This document shows, one piece after another, positions 12,415-21,245 of a stretch of 64,000 bases of DNA. Numbering within the stretch: position 1 is the first letter of the stretch; each line of letters begins with the position of its first letter. Both the position numbers and the translations under genes were made by a program. Source of the stretch: Cricetomys ansorgei (Eukaryota; Chordata; Mammalia; Rodentia; Nesomyidae). The notes beneath the pieces were generated by a model, which was not told the origin of the DNA, did not search any database, and was given only the letters and a program-made list of their open reading frames with translations. The stretch lies in contig JAMJFZ010001816.1 in assembly GCA_026225945.1 (NCBI GenBank), positions 7,066,001 to 7,130,000 on the forward strand. Reading direction: 5' to 3'.

Positions 12415-12513
12415 TGTGTGTGTGTGTATGTGTGCTGGGTGTATGTGTGTGTGTGTGTGTGCTGGGTGTGTGTGTGTGTGTGTGCTGTGTGTGTGTGTGT
12501 GTGTATGTGTGCT

Positions 12514-12547
<34 letters not shown>

Positions 12548-12699
12548 GGTGTATGTATGTATGTGTGTGTGTGAGTGTGTGTGTTTGTGTGCTGGGTGTA
12601 TGTGTGTATGTGTGTGTGTGTGAGTGTGTGTGTTTGTGTGCTGGGTGTATGTGTGTATGTGTGTGTGTGTGTGTGTTTGTGTGTGTGCTGGGTGTATGT

Positions 12700-12753
<54 letters not shown>

Positions 12754-12793
12754 TGTATGTGTGGTGTGTGTATGCTGGGTGTATGTGTGTGTG

Positions 12794-12845
<52 letters not shown>
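11639..12845. repeat. Compound (TG)n / CTGGG minisatellite, 1.2 kb
   Basis: TG dinucleotides are interrupted by about thirty CTGGG, CTGGT or CTGTG phrases spaced roughly 20-50 bp apart, for example at 11650, 11681, 11708, 11729, 11756 and 11780. TATG variants recur, often just before CTGGG. From 12545 to 12687 a longer unit of 47-49 bp repeats three times (see findings). Alternating purine-pyrimidine DNA of this length is known to favour Z-form structure. Every reading frame lacks stops, which produces false Cys/Val and Thr/His proteins. Confidence 0.97.
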
Positions 12846-12847
<2 letters not shown>

Positions 12848-15800
12848 AATGGGATGTAGCCACAAGTTAAAAGAGTACTTCAGGAACACAAGGGAAAAAA
12901 GAAGATATATAAAAGCTTAATTAATAGAATTCAGATGAAAGAAGGGAGAGAATTAAATATTCATTATAGATTCCATAAGACTATGAAAGAAAACAAACTC
13001 CCAATAAAAAGATGCATTGGAGATACAAAAACTTTAAAAATTAAAAATTGAGCAGGAAACATGAGAAATACAAACTGTTGGAATTATCCTATGGGTATGT
13101 GTGACAATTTGTTTATTTGAATGACTGGTAGATGACAGAGCATAAATCTGTGAAGGGAGACAGGTGGAGTCATGGGAGATCTTAGAGATAGTAATGAAAA
13201 AGAGACTCTATCTGTGACCAGTTCATTTACTCCTTGATGAACTGGAGAAGGGAAGCTGGTTTTTTTTTAAGTCTGGGATAGAGAAGAGAACAACGCGGTG
13301 ACGGGAAATAAAAAGAATAATGAGGGCGACCAGACGTGCCTGAAAGTAAGCCGCTTACTTGATTTCTCATCTTATTGTCTACATGGAACAGCACTAAGAA
13401 GTGGTTTCCATTAGCACTTCCTTTTACGTATGAAAAAAGAAAGTAAAAGAAATAAATGTATTCAAAGTTATGTGAAAAGGATAGTATTTTCATCCAGTAT
13501 CTGCTTGAATGCAGTGTCTAACCCAGTATGATTTATATAAAATATCAAAAGATGTGTACCTTGCGTACCAAACTTATCCATAAATGGAGTTTGTTCATTT
13601 TTAAAAATCATTTCTGAACGTGATAGGTAAAATGAAAACGAAAATCTCACCATGCTTCTAGGGGGAGCAGAGGTAGGAGCACCTAAAGGATGAGCCGGGA
13701 AACTGAGTTATGAATTTACATTTTTAAAAGATTGAGAAAGTTTTTCTTTGATTTGCATTTTTATCTGAGCTAACTGACACTTTGGAAATCTCAAAGTATT
13801 TCAAAGAGCCAGGATTTTTAAGTCCAAGCCTAGCCTCTGCTCTTTCTTCCCTGATCATTGAACCAGGTCTCTTTAGCTCTAGCGAGGCATGAATTTGTAA
13901 TCTCCACCAAGCAAAGGATTTGGCCATACAGGGAGACACAGTGCTGCAGAAATGCAACTGATTATTGGATCGAAGGATTGATCACTTCCTTCCACTTTCC
14001 TCCTGGTTGCACTTTGGGACTTGCTGTTTCTTCAAATCAAAGTATATGTGAACCGTCTGGTATTCTCTGCGTGCCTTTGATTCTGAAAGGAAACACTCGC
14101 CCTTCCCATAATAATCATCAATACTCTAAGAAACCACAGAGAGACAGAAGTTCATAAAGAAAAGAACAGCCCCACCTTAAGGATGCAGACCATTCTGTCA
14201 AAGAAGCTGCATAGAAATCTCGAGTAATCACTGCTGTGTGACCCCAGAGTTCCTCCAATCTACCTCACCATCTTTTACCAATTAAGGTGAAAAAAAAAAT
14301 TCACAAAAGTGGTCCCTCCACATAGTCTAGGCTAGAAATATAATCGTAAATCAGCAATGCTTGTCCTGAATGCTTTAGTTACTTCTATCCAAGCATGATA
14401 TACTCATGAGATTAAAAATGAAGGGCACGTGAAATCAACTTAGCTTTAAAACATCCAGTAGCATAGTAACTATCCTACGTTACCCCTCTGTCTTAATCAT
14501 CTGTTCACACTCCTCTTAAAAACTCATAACTGAGGACCCCCAATGACCATCAGCCCTTCATTGACTGCATACCTCCACCCCACCTTTGGTTCCATCCATA
14601 CAGCATCTTGCTTATCGAACACATTTCTCCAAGTGCATGCGTATTGGCTACCTGCAGGAATCAGAACATCAGTAGATGTTAAGACTTCGATTTATTATTG
14701 GATGTTGACAGAGTGCTCATCGGCTTCAGTGGACCAAGGAAAACCAGTCTTTCCAAGTGTGCACTTTGCCCTCTGTAACACGGCATTATTTTCCCGGGAT
14801 CCATCCCAATGTTCTTGCTCCTGGTCAATGGAGAACCATGTTCCCCAGGACCACCCAGGTATTAAGAGGATGCATTGTCCATAAATAATCACAGAGAGAA
14901 GAACTACACAATTAACAACCACTCACTCCCTCGGACACTCTAAGTTTACCTGTTGACACTCTCCAGGAGCCAAAAAAAAAAAAAAGTAAATTATCCTGGT
15001 CTGTTAAACAATGAAATGTATTCGGGTCTCCCTCCTTTGGACTGAGCCTGTGTTTTTCCTTAGGTATTTGCCTATAGTTTCCTTCAGAGACTTCAGAAGC
15101 TCAAATAAAACAACAGCTTTAAAAAAAAAACTACAGAAAGAAATTGTTACAATAGGAGACTATTTTTCCTGCTATTTCAGAAATTCTAAGTTTAACCTCT
15201 TTGATGTTCCACCCACAACATCGAATAGTTCATCATAACCCCCCCCCTTTTTTTTCCTTATTATATATAGTTTTAATACCCTGAGAAATAAAAGTGCTGA
15301 ACTCTTTCTGATATTTTACTGAACTCCTGAACTGTTCCGAGTTAAGTATGACAGATGCTCTAACGCCCGAGCAAGGGAAGATGTTCTTTTAGCTCAGGCT
15401 CGGAACATTTCCATTAAAAACCAGAGACCTCAGTCTTAACCTTGGCAATGCCTCCTCCGTGTGATTAATTATTTTTATGTGCACTGCAGTCCATGAAGGA
15501 AGTGTCAGTGCGCCTTAGGACTGCTCCGCACGGACCCCTCTGCCCACATCGTTCTGTGTCTCCATCCAAGAAAATAAAGAAGCGTGGCACCCGCACTTCC
15601 ATTTCAGAGTTTTACAAAGATTTTATGAGTTTTCTACTTCAACTTGTAGTTCTCCTTGGTGCTACTCTCTTAAAAGAATTCTTCTGGTGTCACTGGGATT
15701 GTTGACATAAATTAAAAAAATAAAAAAGAATTAAAACAGAAAGATGCAATCAGTGAAAATCTGGGACACTCATTTAGCAACGCCTTAGAAATGACGGGCA

Positions 15801-16649
15801 CTTGTGGTCTTTTGTCGTTGGCTGTGACTTTTGTATAGACAGCAAATGTCGCCCAGGTATGTGCTTTACACTTGCGCATTTGGTTCTAATTTTTACTAAC
15901 ACAAGAACTCTATTGTTGCATGGATCAGAAGGGAGAAAAGGACAATTGGTGACGCCTTGGCACTGAACTGCCTGAAAGTAAGGCGTTGTCTCTGTATCTG
16001 GTAAGTTCTTTACGATGACATGGCCAACACACAGGCTGTTATTAAAAGATCTTACAATTGAGTTAGTGAATAAAATTGATGCATTCTCTCATCTAATTCT
16101 CACTTTGGAAGGCAAAATTGCATTTTAGGTAGCAGGCAAATATATAAAATATTTCTCTCTCTTAAAAAATAAAACTTTTCTCTTGCTCCTTGAAATCCTA
16201 GGCATTGACACTCAGTAATTTGAGTTTCCAGCTATGATTGTGTACACGATTTTAAAAGTTCCACATGTATACGATCAAATTATTTTTTATCTTGGTCAAG
16301 ATCCATAATTTTTAATTATTAAAATATTTGTTTTAAATTAAGTTTTTGAAGTTGTTACAATACTTACAGCTCTTGCCTGCATCTGAAGAAACAGAAAGGA
16401 GAGAAGAGATCGTTTATTAGGAAGAGATCAAGGTGTGTTAGATGATCATAAATTTCCTTTAATGCTTCCATCAACCTATAGACAGCATTTCAGAGGAAAT
16501 GCAGACAATGAAGAACTTAACCCTTCATTAACTGACACAGTGTTTGTCCTACGGAGTTTTATTTTAAAATTCTCACTCTTCCCACTAAATGAACCAGATA
16601 TACTATTAGTAATAATTATATAAATATCAATTTTCATTTTTATTCTTTT
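12846..16649. other. Unique non-coding DNA, 3.8 kb
   Basis: No SINE, LINE or LTR recognised in 3.8 kb. Small mononucleotide runs only: T near 13260-13268, A near 14290-14299, 14972-14985 and 15121-15130, and a C8T8 junction near 15240-15256. See the separate entry at 15340-15480. Confidence 0.45.
15340..15480. other. Candidate conserved non-coding element
   Basis: Repeat-free sequence with CpG-containing phrases (aacgcccgagcaaggg, ctcaggctcggaac) and a homeodomain-type core gattaattatt near 15463. Base composition differs from the AT-rich neutral flanks. Conservation cannot be seen from one sequence, so this is only a candidate. Confidence 0.25.
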
Positions 16650-16866
16650 AAATTTTTGCTTATGTATATTAGTGCTTTGCCTGCATATATGTTTATGTTC
16701 CACGTGTAAGCCTAGTGACCTCAGGGGCCAGAAGAAGGAATCAGATTCCCCCCTGGAAATGAAGATACAAAGGTGGTGAGCCACTGAATGGCTGATTGGA
16801 ATTGTACCCAGATCCCCCAGAAGAACAGCTAGTGAGTGCTCTTACCATTGAGCCATCTCTCTGGCT
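16650..16866 (-). mobile_element. B2/B3 SINE, near full length
   Basis: The plus strand shows the reversed element from tail to head: 'gcttatgtatattagtgc', 'tttgcctgcatatatgtt', 'ggggccagaagaaggaatcag', 'ccactgaatggctg', then 'gtgctcttaccattgagcc' and atctctctggct. About 217 bp, which is the usual length for B3. Confidence 0.93.
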
Positions 16867-17047
16867 CTTCCTTATTTTTTTAGTACTATCCATTTTTATT
16901 TTACCAAAAGCTTTCTCAGAATGTTTATATGCACCAGAAGAGGATGGTGACATTTATTTCACTTTGCACTCAAGGCAACAGTATCACAGGATAGTTACCC
17001 ACTGTGGCAGGAGCTAAGTGGCACAGTTGAAACTGTGATCTCTCTCA

Positions 17048-17190
17048 GCTGGGCAGTAGTGGCCCATGTCTTTAATCCCAGTACTCAGGAGGGGAGGCAG
17101 AGGCGGGCAGATCTCCATGAGTTCGAGGCCAGCCTGGTCTACAGAGTGTGTTCCAGGGCAGCCAGAGTTACAACAGAGAAACCCTGTCTC
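17048..17190 (+). mobile_element. B1 SINE with microsatellite tail
   Basis: gctgggcagtagtggccc, 'tttaatcccagtactcagg', 'gttcgaggccagcctgg', 'ccagagttacaacagagaaa' and ccctgtctcaac follow the B1 order. Its A-rich tail (17191-17240) changes gradually into GGAAGG units and then into the perfect AAAGG array at 17241. Confidence 0.96.
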
Positions 17191-17240
17191 AACAAACCAA
17201 GAAAAGAAAGGAAGGAAGGAAGGGAGTCAGGGAGGGAGGA
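17191..17240. repeat. A/G-rich SINE tail, transition zone
   Basis: AACAAACCAAGAAAAG is followed by GGAAGGAAGG and GGGAGG units. It links the B1 body with the pentanucleotide array and records the step from A-tail to microsatellite. Confidence 0.85.
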
Positions 17241-17355
17241 AAAGGAAAGGAAAGGAAAGGAAAGGAAAGGAAAGGAAAGGAAAGGAAAGGAAAGGAAAGG
17301 AAAGGAAAGGAAAGGAAAGGAAAGGAAAGGAAAGGAAAGGAAAGGAAAGGAAAGG
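17241..17355. repeat. (AAAGG)23 perfect pentanucleotide array
   Basis: Twenty-three uninterrupted AAAGG units (115 bp), so recently expanded. All three frames are open and give Lys/Gly/Glu/Arg-rich false proteins. Confidence 0.98.
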
Positions 17356-17453
17356 AAAGATCTCTATGTCCTGCTTAGATTTTAGCTGTTTTTTTTCTGA
17401 AGTAGCTCCAGATGTCACTCAAATCTTCATGGGCATCTCCAAATCCTATATTC

Positions 17454-17469
17454 AAAAAAAAAAAAAAAA
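17454..17469. repeat. Poly-A run (16)
   Basis: Sixteen A residues; no retroposon body recognised to its left. Confidence 0.85.
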
Positions 17470-17794
17470 GCACAATCACCTACTCTTACTTCTAAACCTT
17501 AATTACCCAACTTTGCTAAAGCTGAAAATTCCCATGTACTGACATGAAGACAAAGTTGACACTAGCATTACCACAATCCTAGTCTACACCAAGCTTTGAC
17601 ATATGTTCTCATTTTATGTTTCCTACCTTTTAACCCAGGTACATTTGAGAACCTTCTATCACTATAATGTTCTCATGGGGAATTATAGTGTCTACAACAG
17701 CCTTTAGTGAATAAAGATATGGAATATTAAGAATAATAATGAAAATATGCACAGCTGAGAGCTATTGTCAATTATGAAGGTTGAACTGAAAGAA

Positions 17795-18035
17795 TCAGTC
17801 TAGTTCAGGGCTGTAGCTTCTGATAGGTGGCCCACGTGCCAGTGAATGGCCCTTCACCCATTGCTCATGTGCTACTCTAACTGGACTCTGTGTTTAAAAG
17901 AAAATGACATAAATTTGGGAGGGGGATACGGAGGAACCTGGGAGAAGCTGGAGAGGGTAGAGGGATGGATAAGATCAAAATACATTGTATAAATATATGA
18001 AACTCTCAAGGTATAAAAATTAAGTCTTAAGAATA
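17795..18035 (+). mobile_element. Rodent L1 3' end (Lx-like)
   Basis: Phrases gtggcccacgtgccagtg, 'gctactctaactggactctgtg', 'aaaatgacataaatttgggaggggg', 'gatcaaaatacattgtataaa' and an A-rich end follow the order of the rodent L1 3' UTR and polyadenylation end. Only the last 240 bp is present, so it is a strongly 5'-truncated insertion. Confidence 0.82.
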
Positions 18036-18189
18036 TTTATTAAAATAAATGTTTACATAATGCTAATAATGTAATTATTTTGTAATAATTACATAATAAT
18101 TAGTATAGGTCATTTAGAGGTCATTTAGAGAAACAGGTAACAACAGAGTTGTTGGCTGACTTTCAAACATGGTATAGCATGCACATGAG

Positions 18190-18280
18190 CACACACACAC
18201 ACAAACATACAGAGACAGAGACAGAGACAGAGAGAGAAACAGACAGACAAAGAGACAGAGACAGACATATACACATACAA
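18190..18280. repeat. CA / (CAGAGA)n low-complexity tract
   Basis: A short CA run leads into ACAGAGACAG-type units and ends with CATACA. Irregular rather than a perfect array. Confidence 0.85.
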
Positions 18281-18488
18281 AGAGGAACATAGTAATTTCC
18301 TAACTGTTGTTCTACTATTTTTACATGCACTATAAGTACACAAAATTAATTTAAACAGCACCATGTATTATAAATTGCTAATGCCATTACCTTATTTCAC
18401 TGATTATTCCATATTCAGAAAATTATAAACAAGTTTATATGTTTATATATAACAAACTCTATGCATTCCATTTTAAAACATCATAAGG

Positions 18489-18710
18489 CAGTGGTTCTCA
18501 ACCTGTGGGTTTTAACCTCTTTAAGGGTCAAACAAATCTTTCACAGGAGTCTCCTAAGACCATCTGTATAGCAGATATTTACATTATGATTCATAACAGT
18601 AGCAAAATCACAGTTGTGAAGTAGCAACAAAAATAATTTTATGGTTGGGTTACCACAATATGAGGAACTGTATTAAAGGTTCACAACATTAGGAAAGTTG
18701 AGAACCACTG
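18489..18710 (-). mobile_element. URR1 hAT-family DNA transposon with 8-bp TSD
   Basis: Complete terminal inverted repeats cagtggttctcaacc and 'gttgagaaccactg' bound 222 bp. Flanking octamers tcataagg (18481-18488) and tcttaagg (18711-18718) match at seven of eight bases, the 8-bp duplication expected of hAT transposition. Internal phrases are the reverse of those in the copy at 8994, so the two copies lie in opposite orientation. No transposase is encoded. Confidence 0.96.
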
Positions 18711-18720
18711 TCTTAAGGTA

Positions 18721-18855
18721 TCCTGGTACGGTGGCCTACACCTGTGATCCCAGCACTTAGGAGGCAGAGGCAGAAGGATCACTGTGAGTTCAAGACTAGC
18801 TTGATTATATAGGAAGTTAAGGACAGTCAGAGCTGCATAGTGGGATCTTATCTCA
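18721..18855 (+). mobile_element. Old B1 (proto-B1-like) SINE
   Basis: 'ggtggcctacacctgtgatcccagcacttagg', 'tgagttcaagactagcttgattatatagg' and 'atcttatctcaaaaaaaaa' follow the B1 order, with the less derived middle part seen in early B1 copies. Its A-tail runs straight into the GGAA array. It begins only two to ten bases after the URR1 element. Confidence 0.88.
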
Positions 18856-18915
18856 AAAAAAAAGGGAAGGAAGGAAGGAAGGAAGGAAGGAAGGAAGGAA
18901 GGAAGGAAGGAAGGA

Positions 18916-18951
<36 letters not shown>

Positions 18952-19000
18952 AAAAAAAGAAAGAAAGAAAGAAAGAAAGAATGAAGAAAGAAAGAAAGAA
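18856..19000. repeat. (GGAA)13 then (GAAA)n array in a SINE tail
   Basis: After nine A residues, thirteen GGAA units run from 18865 to 18916, followed by GAAA units broken by an A8 run and one AATG. The purine strand continues for 145 bp. Confidence 0.96.
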
Positions 19001-19390
19001 CAGGAAAAACAAGGATCCAAGGATCCAAAATTTATGCTATTTATCACAGATAAGTATAACTGCCACAGAGTTTAAATACCTCTGGATTGAATTCTGTTTG
19101 GAGGAGTCATTGGAGAACTGTTTGTTTTTATTAGAATATACTCATAATACAAAATAATGGGTGACTATAAACTAGACAAAAATAAGCTTTTAAATTGGGT
19201 TGCTTGTAATCTTTGGGTGGTAGCAAAAAATGGTTTGTTGTAGAGAGTCACTGGGGAGACTGAAATAATGGTGCTCACCCAAGATAGTGCAAACGAGGGA
19301 CATTTTGGGGTGGAAAGGAGAGAATAATTTGTGGAGGTATTTAAGGAGAATTTTTATTTCAGATGTGGCCTCCAAATGCAACTCAGTTTA
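19001..19390. other. Unique non-coding DNA
   Basis: No repeat or exon recognised. A small GGATCCAA direct repeat occurs near 19013-19027. Confidence 0.4.
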
Positions 19391-19478
19391 CTCTTGAACT
19401 CACTATGTAGACCAGGCTGGCCTTAAAGTTGGGTTCTCCTGAGGGGGAGGCGACCAGTCTGCAGTACTATACCTGGCT
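19391..19478 (-). mobile_element. B1 SINE fragment
   Basis: The plus strand reads cttgaactcactatgtagac, then caggctggccttaaagtt, and ends gcagtactatacctggct, the reversed B1 order with the middle degraded. Confidence 0.75.
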
Positions 19479-19980
19479 AAAATGTTAGCTGTTTTTAATA
19501 AGGTGGAACTAAGAGCAGAGAAAGAAGATGAAATAGATAATGTCTCGTGATGGAGAGACAAGAGGTTTGGAATGTGTTGGGTATGAAATATAGTGGGTCT
19601 TAGGGATGATAACCTGGCCCAACTTCTGCTGCATTCCGCCCAGACAAGAGGTAGACTCACTCTCCTATCACAGTGAAGCCACTGGTAACCACGCCTTTCC
19701 ATCACAATAGACTGTTTCTCCTTAAGCTGTGAGTCAAAATAAATTTTACCTCTTTTTTGCCAGATATCCTTTTGCAGAATATTCTCCCTCAACAATTCAC
19801 AAAAAGGTAATGAATTTGTCACATTTGAGAAGACACATCAAGTATACAGTGTCTGCTTTGGCTGCAGGATTGCTGATGTTAAGGAGGTTTTATAGTAGCA
19901 ATTAGATATAAAGACATGGAGCTCAACATATATTTGCGTTGCATAACTGATTCAGCCTACCTTGCTCTGAAGACCTCACC
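19479..19980. other. Unique non-coding DNA
   Basis: No repeat family recognised; no supported exon. Confidence 0.4.
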
Positions 19981-20200
19981 TGGGGCTGGAGAAGACTCAA
20001 GGGTTAGGAGCCACCTGCTCTCCCAGAGGACACATGTCTGAGCTCCCCAGCACCCGTATGGAACTCATAATTGTTTGTAACTGCAGCTCCAGGGCATCTG
20101 ACACCCTCTTCTGACTTCTATGGGCACTAGGCACACACATGGTGGTACACAGACATACACACAGGAAAGATGCCCATATGCATAAAATAAAATTCTAAAT
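19981..20200 (+). mobile_element. B3/B2 SINE, full length
   Basis: tggggctggagaagactcaa head, 'ctctcccagaggacac', 'gagctccccagcacccgtatgg', 'ccctcttctgacttctatggg' and an AAAATAAAATT tail follow the B3 order. tRNA-derived, with decayed Pol III boxes. Confidence 0.92.
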
Positions 20201-20246
20201 GTTTTTTTTAGAATTCTCAACTGTTCATAAATTTGTTTTTAGGCAG

Positions 20247-20399
20247 GCAGGGCTAGGACTCAACAGTTAAGACACTTGCAGCTCTTCCAGAGGACTGCAG
20301 TTCAGTTCCCAGTACCAATGTCAGGTTCTCACAATCAACTCTAATTTCAGCTACAGGGAAATCCATCGCCCTCTTCTGGCCTCTGCAGGTACTGTACTC

Positions 20400-20449
<50 letters not shown>

Positions 20450-20557
20450 ACATCACACCACACATACACATACACACACACACACACTCACATATACACA
20501 CCACACACACACACAACACATACACACACACATTTTTAAATAAAATAATGAATAAAG
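20247..20557 (+). mobile_element. B3 SINE with internal CA expansion
   Basis: The head ggctaggactcaacagttaa, 'gctcttccagaggactgcag', 'ccctcttctggcctctgcagg' and the AAATAAAATAATGAATAAA tail are those of B3. Between the last body block and the tail lies a 129-bp CA-rich array, so the usual short CACACA stretch of the element has expanded greatly. Confidence 0.92.
20404..20532. repeat. (CA)n microsatellite inside a B3 SINE
   Basis: About 23 perfect CA units, then CA units with CATCACACCA, CATACA and CACAAC interruptions. Confidence 0.96.
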
Positions 20558-20724
20558 GGTAGCTAATTCTTCCCGTCTATTACCTTGTGTTCACATCATA
20601 TTCTCTTCTGAATACTGGCTCACTCTGTATGCTAAAGGAGAACTGGCCCAATGAGATCCTTTCACAAGCAACTGGAGACTGAAGACTAAAAACATGTCTG
20701 TGTTTAAATATCTGTCAGAAGACC

Positions 20725-21095
20725 TGTGGTGGTTTGAAAAGGAATGGCCCTTGTATCTCCTATGTTTGATGTTTGGTCCCCAATTAGTGAAACTGTTTAG
20801 GAAGTATTAGAAGGTGTGGCCTTGTTGTGCGATGCGTGTCAATGGTTGGGAGGAGGCTTTAGGGTTTCAAAAACCCATGCCAGGCCCAGTGTCTTGCTCT
20901 CTGCCTGCCTTCCGCAGATTAGGATGCAAAGCTCTCAGCTACTGCTCCAGCGTCATCAGTGTCTGCTTCCTGCCATGATGATCATGGATTAGCCTGCTAA
21001 AACTGTAAGCAAACCTCCTAATTAAAAAATTTTTTTTCTGATAACTCACTTTGATAGTGGTGTCTCCTCAGAGCAATAGAACAGCAACTGAGACA
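20725..21095 (+). mobile_element. Solo LTR, ERVL-MaLR-like (ORR1/MT type)
   Basis: A 371-bp unit starts TG (tgtggtggtttgaaaagg) and ends CA (cagcaactgagaca). Blocks such as 'gaaggtgtggccttgttgt', 'gcaaagctctcagctactgctcc' and 'aactgtaagcaaacctcctaattaaa' are typical of rodent MaLR LTRs. The AATTAAA-type signal lies near 21019. Flanking 5-mers agacc and ggaac are not a convincing duplication. No internal viral genes are present. Subfamily is not resolved. Confidence 0.8.
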
Positions 21096-21189
21096 GGAAC
21101 ATTTTGAAGTGACTGTGTGGAAGTCTAAATATACTTCAGTGGCCTAAGTGTAATGACACTATCTCTTCCAAATATGCATGTCTGGGTAA

Positions 21190-21245
21190 TTATCATGTGC
21201 CAAGCACTGTGCTGATACTAAGAATATCATATTCAAATCAGATGT
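21190..21245 (-). mobile_element. Possible MIR fragment
   Basis: 'atcatgtgccaagcactgtgctg' resembles the reversed 3' portion of MIR (gtgccaggcactgtgct). Short and weak. Confidence 0.35.

Noticed and set aside
11639..12845. Regularly interrupted repeats resembling a CRISPR array
   Set aside because: There are no unique spacers, the 'spacers' are TG units of varying length, and the genome is a rodent's.
11365..12889. Open frames of 494 (plus) and 441 (minus) codons
   Set aside because: They consist of Cys/Val or Thr/His repeats dictated by the TG/CA array, which has no stop codon in any frame. Overlapping frames on both strands are equally open.
17035..17542. Lys/Glu/Gly-rich open frames up to 158 codons
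   Set aside because: They are translations of the AAAGG array plus the adjoining B1.
18681..19157. Phe/Ser/Leu- and Lys/Glu-rich frames
   Set aside because: Translations of the GGAA/GAAA tail of the B1 on both strands.
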